Below, in pieces: positions 33,943-42,191 of a DNA stretch of 64,000 nucleotides. The notes beneath the pieces were generated by a model. It saw only the letters and a list, made by a program, of their open reading frames with translations, did no database searches and was not told the origin of the DNA. This DNA is from Psychrobacillus sp044762855 (GTDB lineage: Bacteria > Bacillota > Bacilli > Bacillales_A > Planococcaceae). The translations under genes and the position numbers were made by a program. Numbering within the stretch: the stretch's first letter is position 1; the number at the start of each line of letters is the position of its first letter. Where the stretch lies: NCBI RefSeq assembly GCF_044762855.1, contig NZ_JBIWFB010000007.1:124001-188000 (forward strand). The letters run 5' to 3'.

Positions 33943-34008
33943 ATGGCAAACTTAATTTTAAATACACAAATCAGTAAGTTCATGATGTCCCACTCTCAAT
34001 ATATCTAA
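33943..34008 (+). CDS. 21-residue leader peptide upstream of the rsgA-type GTPase
   Basis: The frame begins with ATG 9 bases after AAAGGAG and codes for MANLILNTQISKFMMSHSQY plus one Ile, then TAA. The strong ribosome-binding site, dedicated promoter and a terminator just downstream (34065-34101) suggest a regulatory leader peptide, with ribosome movement controlling read-through into rsgA. I do not recognise the peptide. It could also be a small protein in its own right. Confidence 0.6.
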   Translation: MANLILNTQISKFMMSHSQYI

Positions 34009-34064
34009 GAATGCATAGTTTTTTATGCTGTTCTTTGTATATACTTCTTTTCTAATGACCGGGG

Positions 34065-34101
34065 AAACCATGTTTGCTGATTTGTGCAATCATGGTTTTT
34101 T
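34065..34101 (+). terminator. Attenuator-like terminator before the rsgA-type gene
   Basis: AAACCATG pairs with CATGGTTT, with an inner TGC/GCA stem, followed by six T residues. It lies between the leader ORF and the GTPase gene, with no other promoter evident in the remaining 26 bases, so the downstream gene depends on read-through. Confidence 0.8.
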
Positions 34102-34127
34102 ATTGTCTAAAATTAGGAGGAAGTAAA

Positions 34128-35186
34128 TTGAATTTAATCGAACAATATGGTTGGAATGATAAATGGGAAGAAAAAAAGCAAGGTAGTGGAATCGTAGGTC
34201 GCGTTCTTTTAGAGCATAAACATTTATATCGCGTTATAACAAATGAAGGAGAATGGCTATGTTCTCTTTCTGGAAAGTTTAAATTTGAGCATGGTCGTGA
34301 AGCATTTCCAGCGGTTGGAGATTGGGTTGTATTAGAACAAATGCCGGGAGAAGAAAAAGGAATTATCCATGAAGTGCTCCCTCGTAGTTCTCAGTTCTCG
34401 CGAAAAGTGGCTGGCTTAACAATTGAAATTCAGTTAGTCGCTGTAAATGTCGATTATGTCTTTCTTGTGATGTCTCTCAATGACGATTTTAATGTGCGTA
34501 GATTAGAGAGATATTTATTAGCAGCATGGGATTCTGGGGCAACGCCAGTAGTGGTTCTAACTAAGAAAGATGCATGTGATGACTTAGCGTATTATGTAAG
34601 TGAAGTAGAATCGGTTGCTTTTGGCGTAGATGTATTTGCGGTCAGCAGTGTAACAGGAGAAGGGATCGATAATTTAGCGAATCTTTTGTCTACAGGTAAA
34701 ACAGGTGCACTTTTAGGATCTTCAGGGGTAGGGAAGTCTTCCTTGATCAATGCACTGTCTGGTGAAGAAGTAATGGCTGTTAACGATATTCGAGAAGACG
34801 ACAGCAAAGGTCGACATACAACGACACATAGAGAGCTTACATTACTACCGGATGGCGGGTTACTAATCGATACTCCAGGGATGCGAGAATTTCAACTTTG
34901 GGATACAAGTGAGGGAGTAAGTGCAAGCTTTAAAGATATTGAAGAACTTGCCGAAGGGTGCCGCTTCCGAGACTGTAAACATGTGAAAGAACCAGGATGT
35001 GCGATACAAGAAGCTATATATACTGGTGCGCTTAAAGAAGATCGATATAAAAGCTATGTAAAACTAATGAGAGAACTTGCACATATCGAACGAAAAAATG
35101 ATGTCGCCGCTCGAAAAGTAGAACGTGATAAATGGAAACAAATTACGAAAACGCAAAGAAGTAATTACAAAAAGAAAAGTAAATAA
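34128..35186 (+). CDS. rsgA: RsgA-type ribosome biogenesis GTPase (long form)
   Basis: A 352-residue circularly permuted GTPase. An OB domain (about 20-90) precedes the permuted G domain: G4 as TKKD (145-148), G1 GSSGVGKSS (197-205), G3 DTPG (248-251). A zinc site follows (C278, C283, H285, C291) and then a lysine-rich tail. RsgA checks the maturing 30S subunit. B. subtilis RsgA is about 298 residues and lies beside prpC-prkC; this form is longer, nearer E. coli RsgA, and could be a second paralog. Start is TTG 34128 after TAGGAGGAAG. The leader upstream suggests induced expression. Confidence 0.85.
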   Translation: MNLIEQYGWNDKWEEKKQGSGIVGRVLLEHKHLYRVITNEGEWLCSLSGKFKFEHGREAFPAVGDWVVLEQMPGEEKGIIHEVLPRSSQFSRKVAGLTIEIQLVAVNVDYVFLVMSLNDDFNVRRLERYLLAAWDSGATPVVVLTKKDACDDLAYYVSEVESVAFGVDVFAVSSVTGEGIDNLANLLSTGKTGALLGSSGVGKSSLINALSGEEVMAVNDIREDDSKGRHTTTHRELTLLPDGGLLIDTPGMREFQLWDTSEGVSASFKDIEELAEGCRFRDCKHVKEPGCAIQEAIYTGALKEDRYKSYVKLMRELAHIERKNDVAARKVERDKWKQITKTQRSNYKKKSK

Positions 35187-35192
35187 TGCGAT

Positions 35193-35228
35193 AAAAAACT
35201 ACTAATTCATGTGATTAGTAGTTTTTTT
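35193..35228 (+). terminator. Rho-independent terminator after rsgA
   Basis: AAAAAACTACTAAT pairs with ATTAGTAGTTTTTTT around a short loop. Confidence 0.9.
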
Positions 35229-35280
35229 ATCTTTTAGGGAATAATAAAGTAGATGATTTGGCGCGGTTTATAGATAATGT

Positions 35281-35910
35281 GTCTTAGTGACCACTGTGAT
35301 TTTCGCTGCAGCCGTACGCTTTCCGCCGGGTGAGCGATGAGCCATTCCCGCCGCTTGCGCGTACGTTGGAATGGCTCATTTGCTCACGCATCCGGCTGGA
35401 GTCGACGTCTGCAGCGAAGATCAATACAAGTTACCTACTTATTTAGTATCGTCTCGATTAAAACAATTATCTTTTCATGGAGTGTATCCAGTAAATGGTT
35501 TAGAGCAACCAACTAGTCATTGAAAGCAACTAAATCTACTCCGAAAGCAACTAAACTTAGGACGAGAGCAACTAAATCGCTGATGAGAGCAACTAATTCT
35601 TGAAACAGTAAGTTAACTTGGAGTGAGACGTCGATGTTTTCGACAATTTTCTAGGAATAATATGTAGTAAAGCCTGCTAAGCTTGCCTAGGCACATCTGC
35701 TAGATAGTGGTTGTCGCGTGACATCATTTATTGTGAATTTTCCACTACGATTAGTTAGTATTTTCCGTTGATTTTCTCTGCAGGTCGGCGACTCCGAAGG
35801 GATCAAGTGAGTAAGATGAGACTTCACAACGTACGCGCGTAGGCGCGGCGATGAAGGCTCATCACTCCCCCCCCCGGAAAGCGTCCGTCCTGCAGCGAAA
35901 ATCACAGCGG
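35281..35910. repeat. Composite intergenic repeat, copy 2 (21-bp-period array plus two GC-rich palindromic blocks)
   Basis: A first block (35299-35423) starts GATTTTCGCTGCAG and ends in its near complement CTGCAGCGAAGATC. Then comes an array of GAAAGCAACTA or GAGAGCAACTA units starting at 35522, 35543, 35564 and 35585, exactly 21 bases apart, with a degenerate unit at 35501. A linker with GGAATAATATG and CTTGCCTAG follows, and a second GC-rich block (about 35770-35908) with GATTTTCTCTGCAG and CTGCAGCGAAAATC ends. The order of array, linker and last block is as in copy 1. No gene was found from 35187 to 36109. Confidence 0.88.
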
Positions 35911-36035
35911 TCGCTACGACGCTTTATCTCTATACTATACAACTTCTTCCGAAGCTCAAAAATAACATACATATAAAGCCTATTCATGTTTTTTTATTTG
36001 AAATTTCGGGAACACTGTAGGGAGAATCGTATCAA

Positions 36036-36087
36036 TTGCACATCCATAATTTTCTCGTTATAATATAGTCAAAGTTAGTCAAAGTCA
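36036..36087 (+). promoter_or_regulatory. clpC-operon promoter with CtsR operator
   Basis: TTGCAC (36036-36041) and TATAAT (36059-36064) are 17 bases apart. Directly downstream, AGTCAAA occurs twice (36067-36073 and 36077-36083), 10 bases apart, matching the CtsR heptad operator found before clp genes in Gram-positives. A bound repressor would cover the transcription start. Confidence 0.9.
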
Positions 36088-36109
36088 GTTTGCGAGAAGA
36101 GGTGAGAAG

Positions 36110-36577
36110 GTGAAAAATATATCTGACATTATTGAAGGTTATTTGAAGTCAATTATCGAAGAAGAGAGTAGGGGACAAATTGAAATAAAAAGAAGTGAAA
36201 TTGCTGAAAAATTTCAGTGTGTCCCATCACAGATAAATTATGTGATCAATACTCGATTTACCCAAGATCGTGGATACTTAGTGGAAAGTAAACGCGGTGG
36301 CGGTGGATATATTCGAATCCTCCGTGTGCGGGCGCATACGAAAGCTGATTTGATTGAGCATATAATACAAAGTCTAGAAAATGGCGCATCTGAATCGGTA
36401 ACAGAAGATATCGTGTTTCGATTAATTGATGAAGAAGTTATTTCTAATCGAGAAGCAAAACTCATTTTAGCTGCCCTTAATCGTACAACACTTGCTATTC
36501 CACTACCGGCAAGAGACGACTTGCGAGCACGTATCCTATGCGCAATGTTACTGACATTAAAATACGAAAAAAAGTGA
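36110..36577 (+). CDS. ctsR: Heat-shock repressor CtsR
   Basis: A 155-residue repressor of class III heat-shock genes. The N-terminal winged helix (about 1-75) contains RSEIAEKFQCVPSQINYVIN and the thermosensing glycine-rich wing SKRGGGGYIRI. The C-terminal helical domain (80-155) mediates dimerisation and McsB contact. The GTG start follows a GAGGTGAGAAGG region. It is the first gene of ctsR-mcsA-mcsB-clpC and its own operator precedes it. Confidence 0.95.
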   Translation: MKNISDIIEGYLKSIIEEESRGQIEIKRSEIAEKFQCVPSQINYVINTRFTQDRGYLVESKRGGGGYIRILRVRAHTKADLIEHIIQSLENGASESVTEDIVFRLIDEEVISNREAKLILAALNRTTLAIPLPARDDLRARILCAMLLTLKYEKK

Positions 36578-36598
36578 AAACGAACGGGGTGTTGAAAA

Positions 36599-37144
36599 GT
36601 GATTTGTGAAAATTGTAAGCAAAGACCAGCAAAAGTAACGGTTACGCAAGTGCATAATGGAGAGCACTTTGAAAGACATTATTGTGAGGTCTGTGCAAAT
36701 AGTCTTCACCCGTTTTATGTAGAATATAAACAAGATCCATTATCTCTTCACCACCTATTATCGAATTGGTTCAATCAAACAGAACAGAAACCAATGCAAC
36801 AAGTACAAAAGAAACCTCCGTTAGAATGCGAATCGTGTGGTTGGTCTATTCAACGATTTCTAGATGAAGGTAAATTTGGCTGTGCCGCTTGTTACAATAG
36901 TTTTCGTCATCAGCTGCCTACTGTGTTTAAACGTCTACATAACGGAAACGTGGAACATGTAGGGAAAGCACCTGGTGCATTTGGTGAAAAATTAGCTTTG
37001 AAAAAACGTATTGAAGCAATACGATTGCAGATGAAAGAAGCAATTGAAACAGAAAAATTTGAAGAAGCAGCATTGCTAAGAGATGAGGCAAGAGAGCTAG
37101 AGGATAAGCTTGTCGCTGGAGGTGAAGAAACGCATGTCGATTGA
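36599..37144 (+). CDS. mcsA: McsA, activator of the protein arginine kinase
   Basis: A 181-residue protein with two zinc fingers: C3/C6 with C29/C32, and C77/C80 with C95/C98. A C-terminal UVR motif (about 135-170, KEAIETEKFEEAALLRDEAR) contacts McsB and ClpC. It stimulates McsB kinase and links to CtsR release under stress. The GTG at 36599 follows ACGGGGTG. Its end overlaps mcsB by 11 bases. Confidence 0.94.
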   Translation: MICENCKQRPAKVTVTQVHNGEHFERHYCEVCANSLHPFYVEYKQDPLSLHHLLSNWFNQTEQKPMQQVQKKPPLECESCGWSIQRFLDEGKFGCAACYNSFRHQLPTVFKRLHNGNVEHVGKAPGAFGEKLALKKRIEAIRLQMKEAIETEKFEEAALLRDEARELEDKLVAGGEETHVD

Positions 37145-38234
37145 ACGGTTTTTAGATAATTCAATTTCCAGTTGGATGGCAGGAGATGGGGAACATTCCG
37201 ATATTGTCATGAGTACAAGAATTCGACTAGCTAGAAACTTAAATGGATACCGATTCCCGCTTGCATTTACAGAGGACGAAGCGCATAAAATTGACCAATC
37301 CGTTTCGGCTACATTATTAGACGCCGATGAAGATTTACAGATGAACTTTTCTTCTATTCAAATAAAGGATCTGTCCGAATTGAGTCGCCAAGTGCTTGTA
37401 GAAAAGCATTTAATCAGTCCTAAACTAGCAAATTCTCCGGAGACTGGTTCTGCTCTAATATCTGATGATGAAGCTGTTAGTGTAATGGTCAATGAAGAAG
37501 ACCATATCCGTGTTCAGTGCTTATTTCCAGGTCTTCAAATTCAAGAAGCTTATAGTCAGGCAGATGCGATTGATCGCGTGTTAGAAAAAGAATTATCTTA
37601 CGCGTTTGATGAACAATTCGGTTATTTAACAAGCTGTCCTACTAATACGGGGACTGGGCTACGTGCTTCTGTCATGATGCATTTGCCAGCTTTAACGATA
37701 ACGAAACAAATGACTCGAATCATCACTATTATTTCTAGGTTAGGAATGGTTGTAAGAGGGATTTACGGGGAAGGTAGTGAAGCGCTCGGGAATGTATACC
37801 AAGTATCCAATCAAACAACGCTTGGTAAATCAGAGGAAGACATAATTGCCGATCTTCAAAGCATAACCGAACAAATTATTCAAAAAGAAAGAGAAGCAAG
37901 GGATGCACTCTTAAAGCATTCGGCCAATACACTAGAGGATCGGTTATATCGTTCTTTAGGGACATTGTCATATGCACGTATCATGACGACGGAAGAGGCA
38001 GCAAAATGTCTATCCGATGTTCGTTTAGGGATAGATATGGGACTCATAGAAGATATAAGTATGACTATTTTGAATGAATGTATGGTCTTTATGCAACCAG
38101 GATTTTTACAGCAATATGCTGGCACTACTTTAAATACTTCGGAGCGCGACTTGTTTCGTGCGAAGTTACTAAGGGAAAGGTTGCAAAAGGGAGAAAATAT
38201 AAAAACAAAAGGAGAGAACTCGTATGATGTTTAA
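37134..38234 (+). CDS. mcsB: Protein arginine kinase McsB
   Basis: A 366-residue relative of creatine/arginine kinases that phosphorylates arginines on proteins to mark them for ClpCP. ATP-binding arginines are visible in STRIRLARNLNGYRFP (near residue 24) and the catalytic-loop region LTSCPTNTGTGLRASVMMHLP contains the conserved cysteine. The ATG at 37134, 7 bases after GGAGGTG, is preferred over an upstream GTG. The gene overlaps mcsA by 11 bases and clpC by 11 bases, which points to translational coupling. Confidence 0.95.
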   Translation: MSIERFLDNSISSWMAGDGEHSDIVMSTRIRLARNLNGYRFPLAFTEDEAHKIDQSVSATLLDADEDLQMNFSSIQIKDLSELSRQVLVEKHLISPKLANSPETGSALISDDEAVSVMVNEEDHIRVQCLFPGLQIQEAYSQADAIDRVLEKELSYAFDEQFGYLTSCPTNTGTGLRASVMMHLPALTITKQMTRIITIISRLGMVVRGIYGEGSEALGNVYQVSNQTTLGKSEEDIIADLQSITEQIIQKEREARDALLKHSANTLEDRLYRSLGTLSYARIMTTEEAAKCLSDVRLGIDMGLIEDISMTILNECMVFMQPGFLQQYAGTTLNTSERDLFRAKLLRERLQKGENIKTKGENSYDV

Positions 38235-40674
38235 TCGATTCACACAAAGATCACAAAAAGTTTTACAATTAGCGCAAGAAGAAGCAATTCGCTTAAAGCA
38301 CGAATCTATAGGCACTGAACATATATTGCTTGGCTTAATCCGAGAAGGTAGTGGTATAGCTGCAAAAGCTCTAGAAGCAATTGAAGTAGATACAAAAGTT
38401 ATTGAAGTGGGAATTGAAGAGTTGGTAGGAACTGGTGCAGAAGATGTTGGGCCAATCGTCAATTATACACCACGTGCGAAAAAAGTGATCGAGCTTTCTG
38501 TAGACGAGTCTCGTAAACTAGGGCACTCCTATATAGGAACAGAGCATTTATTGCTAGCATTGATCCGTGAGGGAGAAGGAGTTGCAGCAAGAGTTCTAAA
38601 TAATGCTGGTGTTAGTCTAAATAAGGCACGCCAACAAGTACTTCAATTACTAGGAAGTAATGACCAATCACATGGTAATGCTAATAATAGCGCTGCTCCT
38701 GCTAGTACTCCTACGCTCGATGGATTGGCACGTGATTTAACTCAAATTGCTAGAGAAGGTACATTAGATCCTGTAGTGGGACGTAGTAAAGAAATTACAC
38801 GTGTCATTGAAATCTTAGCGCGTCGTACAAAAAATAACCCTGTTTTAATAGGGGAACCTGGTGTTGGTAAAACAGCCATTGCAGAAGGTCTTGCACAACA
38901 AATTATACAAAATGAAGTGCCAGAAATATTGCGAGATAAACGAGTAATGACGCTTGATATGGGGACAGTGGTTGCTGGAACCAAGTATCGCGGTGAGTTT
39001 GAAGATAGATTGAAAAAAGTAATGGATGAAATTCGCCAAGCGGGAAATGTGATTTTATTCATCGATGAACTTCATACATTAATCGGAGCAGGTGGGGCCG
39101 AAGGTGCAATTGATGCATCGAACATTTTAAAACCAGCACTTGCACGTGGAGAAATTCAATGTATTGGCGCGACAACATTAGATGAGTATCGCAAATACAT
39201 TGAAAAAGACGCAGCATTGGAGCGTCGTTTTCAACCAATTCAAGTGGATGAACCATCCGTTGCTGAAGCGATTCAAATTATATACGGCTTACGTGATCGT
39301 TATGAGGCGCATCATCGTGTGAAAATTACGGATGAAGCTGTAGAAGCGGCGGTTAAAATGTCCGATCGTTATATTTCTGATCGCTTTTTACCGGATAAAG
39401 CAATCGATTTAATCGATGAGGCAGGTTCAAAAGTAAGACTACGTTCTTATACAACTCCTCCTAATTTAAAAGAATTAGAGGCGAAACTAGAAGCAATTCG
39501 TTCGGAGAAAAATGCTGCTGTTCAAAGTCAAGAATTTGAAAAAGCTGCATCATTCCGCGATAAAGAACAAAAGCTTAAAGACGAGCTTGAAAAAATGAAA
39601 AATGACTGGAAAGAGAAACAAGGAAAAGAAGAGTCAGAGGTAACAGTAGAAGATATCGCAGCTGTTGTGTCTATGTGGACGGGAGTACCGGTATCTAAAC
39701 TAGCACAAACAGAATCTGAAAAGTTATTAAAACTAGAAGAAAAGCTGCATGAACGCGTAATTGGTCAAGCGGAAGCTGTGGATGCAATCTCTCGAGCTAT
39801 TCGCCGTGCCCGTGCAGGATTAAAAGATCCTAAACGCCCAATTGGTTCCTTTATTTTCCTTGGACCTACTGGTGTTGGTAAAACAGAACTTGCCCGTGCG
39901 CTTGCGGAAGTAATGTTTGGCGACGAAGATGCAATGATTCGGGTAGATATGTCTGAGTATATGGAAAAACATTCGACTTCGCGTCTTGTAGGTTCTCCCC
40001 CAGGTTATGTTGGATTTGAAGATGGTGGACAGCTAACGGAAAAAGTACGTCGTAAACCATATTCTGTTATCTTATTAGATGAAATAGAGAAAGCACATCC
40101 AGATGTGTTTAATATTCTTCTTCAAGTATTAGAGGATGGTCGATTAACCGATTCGAAAGGACGTACAGTTGACTTCCGCAATACGGTTGTTATTATGACA
40201 TCTAACGTAGGGGCAGATGCACTTAAATACAATAAACATGTTGGATTTAACCTACAAGAAGGTGGAAAAACGGATTATAAAGATATGAAAGGCAAAATGT
40301 TAGAAGAATTGAAAAAAGCATTCCGTCCTGAATTTTTAAACCGTTTGGATGAAATGATCGTGTTCCACTCACTTGAAAGAGAACATTTAAAACAAATTGT
40401 TTCCCTAATGACAGAACAATTAGCGAAGCGTTTGAAAGAACAAGGAATTGATCTAGAGCTTACAGAAGCAGCTCAAGAGAAGATTACAACAGAAGGATAC
40501 GATCCGACATATGGAGCACGCCCGCTACGTAGAGCGCTTCAAAAGCACGTAGAAGACCGACTTTCTGAGGAGTTATTAAAAGGAGAAGTTTTAGCAGGTC
40601 AACATGTCGTGTTCGATGTGGAAGATGGAGAATTTGTTGTTCGTACAAAAGCGAAGGTAGCTGTGGAAAAATAA
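38224..40674 (+). CDS. clpC: AAA+ unfoldase ClpC
   Basis: An 816-residue Hsp100 protein. Two Clp N repeats (1-145) are followed by AAA-1 with Walker A GEPGVGKT (210-217), a UVR-containing middle domain (about 415-460) and AAA-2 with Walker A GPTGVGKT near 545. The VGF loop, needed to dock on ClpP, reads KHVGFN (about residue 675). It unfolds arginine-phosphorylated and adaptor-bound proteins. The gene overlaps mcsB by 11 bases after an AAAGGAGAG site. Confidence 0.96.
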   Translation: MMFNRFTQRSQKVLQLAQEEAIRLKHESIGTEHILLGLIREGSGIAAKALEAIEVDTKVIEVGIEELVGTGAEDVGPIVNYTPRAKKVIELSVDESRKLGHSYIGTEHLLLALIREGEGVAARVLNNAGVSLNKARQQVLQLLGSNDQSHGNANNSAAPASTPTLDGLARDLTQIAREGTLDPVVGRSKEITRVIEILARRTKNNPVLIGEPGVGKTAIAEGLAQQIIQNEVPEILRDKRVMTLDMGTVVAGTKYRGEFEDRLKKVMDEIRQAGNVILFIDELHTLIGAGGAEGAIDASNILKPALARGEIQCIGATTLDEYRKYIEKDAALERRFQPIQVDEPSVAEAIQIIYGLRDRYEAHHRVKITDEAVEAAVKMSDRYISDRFLPDKAIDLIDEAGSKVRLRSYTTPPNLKELEAKLEAIRSEKNAAVQSQEFEKAASFRDKEQKLKDELEKMKNDWKEKQGKEESEVTVEDIAAVVSMWTGVPVSKLAQTESEKLLKLEEKLHERVIGQAEAVDAISRAIRRARAGLKDPKRPIGSFIFLGPTGVGKTELARALAEVMFGDEDAMIRVDMSEYMEKHSTSRLVGSPPGYVGFEDGGQLTEKVRRKPYSVILLDEIEKAHPDVFNILLQVLEDGRLTDSKGRTVDFRNTVVIMTSNVGADALKYNKHVGFNLQEGGKTDYKDMKGKMLEELKKAFRPEFLNRLDEMIVFHSLEREHLKQIVSLMTEQLAKRLKEQGIDLELTEAAQEKITTEGYDPTYGARPLRRALQKHVEDRLSEELLKGEVLAGQHVVFDVEDGEFVVRTKAKVAVEK

Positions 40675-40680
40675 TATTGT

Positions 40681-40717
40681 GGGCATTCCAACCCTTATGG
40701 ACGGAATGCCTTTTTTA
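40681..40717 (+). terminator. Terminator between clpC and radA
   Basis: GGCATTCC and GGAATGCC form a stem around a 13-base loop and are followed by six T residues. Confidence 0.82.
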
Positions 40718-40730
40718 CATAGGAGGCACT

Positions 40731-42101
40731 ATGGCGAAGAAAAAAACGAAATTTATGTGTAATGCTTGTGGATACGAATCGGCTAAATGGATGGGAAGAT
40801 GTCCAGGATGTGGCGAATGGAACACGATGGTGGAAGAAGTAGAAATCGTATCAAAAGGACCAAAACGTTCGTTTCAGCATTCTACAGGAGTAGCACAAAA
40901 AGCAACACCCATTGTTTCAATTGAGACAAAAGAAGAACCCCGCGTAGCAACTGATTTCGGTGAGTTAAATCGCGTACTAGGCGGAGGAATAGTGCCGGGT
41001 TCCCTTGTGTTAATAGGTGGCGATCCAGGTATAGGTAAGTCAACGCTTCTTTTACAAGTTTCAGCCCTACTTGCCAATAAAGGAGAGCGTGTTTTATATA
41101 TTTCTGGTGAAGAATCTATTCGTCAAACAAAGCTTCGTGCAGAACGTTTAGGGGTTACTTCAGCAGAACTGTATATTTATTCAGAAACGAATTTAGAATT
41201 GATCAACGAAACAATCGATAGTGTAGAACCGAAATTTGTTATCGTAGATTCTATTCAAACCGTCCACCATCCAGAAGTAACAAGTGCACCGGGAAGTGTG
41301 TCTCAAGTAAGGGAATGTACAGCGGAGTTAATGCGTATCGCTAAAACGAAAAATGTGGCTATCTTTTTAGTGGGGCACGTAACGAAAGAAGGGCAAATCG
41401 CGGGACCTCGAATACTAGAACATATGGTAGACACCGTTTTATACTTCGAGGGAGAACGCCACCATACGTATCGGATTTTAAGGTCTCAAAAGAACCGATT
41501 TGGTTCTACCAATGAAATTGCGATATTTGAAATGGTGCAACAAGGATTAAAAGAAGTATTAAATCCTTCCGAACTATTTTTACAAGAACGTTCTCATGGT
41601 GCAGCAGGGTCGGCAATTGTTGCCTCGATGGAAGGGACAAGACCGATTTTAGTAGAAATCCAAGCGCTTGTGACACAATCTAGTTTTAACTATCCGAAAC
41701 GAATGGCAACGGGAATTGATCAAAATCGTGTGTCTTTGCTCATGGCAGTGTTAGAAAAACGTATGGGATTATTACTTCAAACACAAGATGCATATATAAA
41801 AGTTGCCGGTGGAGTGAAGTTAGACGAACCTGCGATCGATTTAGCCGTCCTAGTAAGTATCGTATCAAGTTTTCGCGATACAGGTGCATCTCCTACCGAT
41901 TGCTTCATAGGAGAAGTTGGACTTACTGGAGAAGTGCGAAGAGTTTCTAGAATAGAACAACGTGTGCAAGAAGCGGCAAAGTTAGGGTTCAAACGAGCGA
42001 TTGTTCCTGCTTCTAATATTGGAGGATGGGATTATCCGAAAGGAATTCAAGTGATCGGAGTAGAATCTGTAAACGAAGTAATGAAAGAAGCATTTTCTTA
42101 A
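40731..42101 (+). CDS. radA: DNA repair/recombination ATPase RadA (Sms)
   Basis: Started at ATG 40731 after TAGGAGG, the 456-residue protein has a C4 zinc finger (C10, C13, C24, C27), a RecA-like ATPase with Walker A GGDPGIGKS (97-105) and the RadA-specific KNRFGS motif, and a C-terminal Lon-protease-like domain without catalytic serine. It drives branch migration in recombination and repair. The disA gene that usually follows is absent. Confidence 0.95.
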   Translation: MAKKKTKFMCNACGYESAKWMGRCPGCGEWNTMVEEVEIVSKGPKRSFQHSTGVAQKATPIVSIETKEEPRVATDFGELNRVLGGGIVPGSLVLIGGDPGIGKSTLLLQVSALLANKGERVLYISGEESIRQTKLRAERLGVTSAELYIYSETNLELINETIDSVEPKFVIVDSIQTVHHPEVTSAPGSVSQVRECTAELMRIAKTKNVAIFLVGHVTKEGQIAGPRILEHMVDTVLYFEGERHHTYRILRSQKNRFGSTNEIAIFEMVQQGLKEVLNPSELFLQERSHGAAGSAIVASMEGTRPILVEIQALVTQSSFNYPKRMATGIDQNRVSLLMAVLEKRMGLLLQTQDAYIKVAGGVKLDEPAIDLAVLVSIVSSFRDTGASPTDCFIGEVGLTGEVRRVSRIEQRVQEAAKLGFKRAIVPASNIGGWDYPKGIQVIGVESVNEVMKEAFS

Positions 42102-42118
42102 GAGAATGCATAAATATG

Positions 42119-42166
42119 TATACTTCTTGTGGTCTCAATAGACGTAAGAAGACTACAAGAAGTATA
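42119..42166. promoter_or_regulatory. Inverted repeat between radA and yacL
   Basis: TATACTTCTTGT pairs with ACAAGAAGTATA, with inner GTCT/AGAC bases. It has no U tract, so it is not a standard terminator. It sits where disA lies in relatives. Confidence 0.6.
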
Positions 42167-42191
42167 ATTAATAATTAATGGAGGTGGCATT

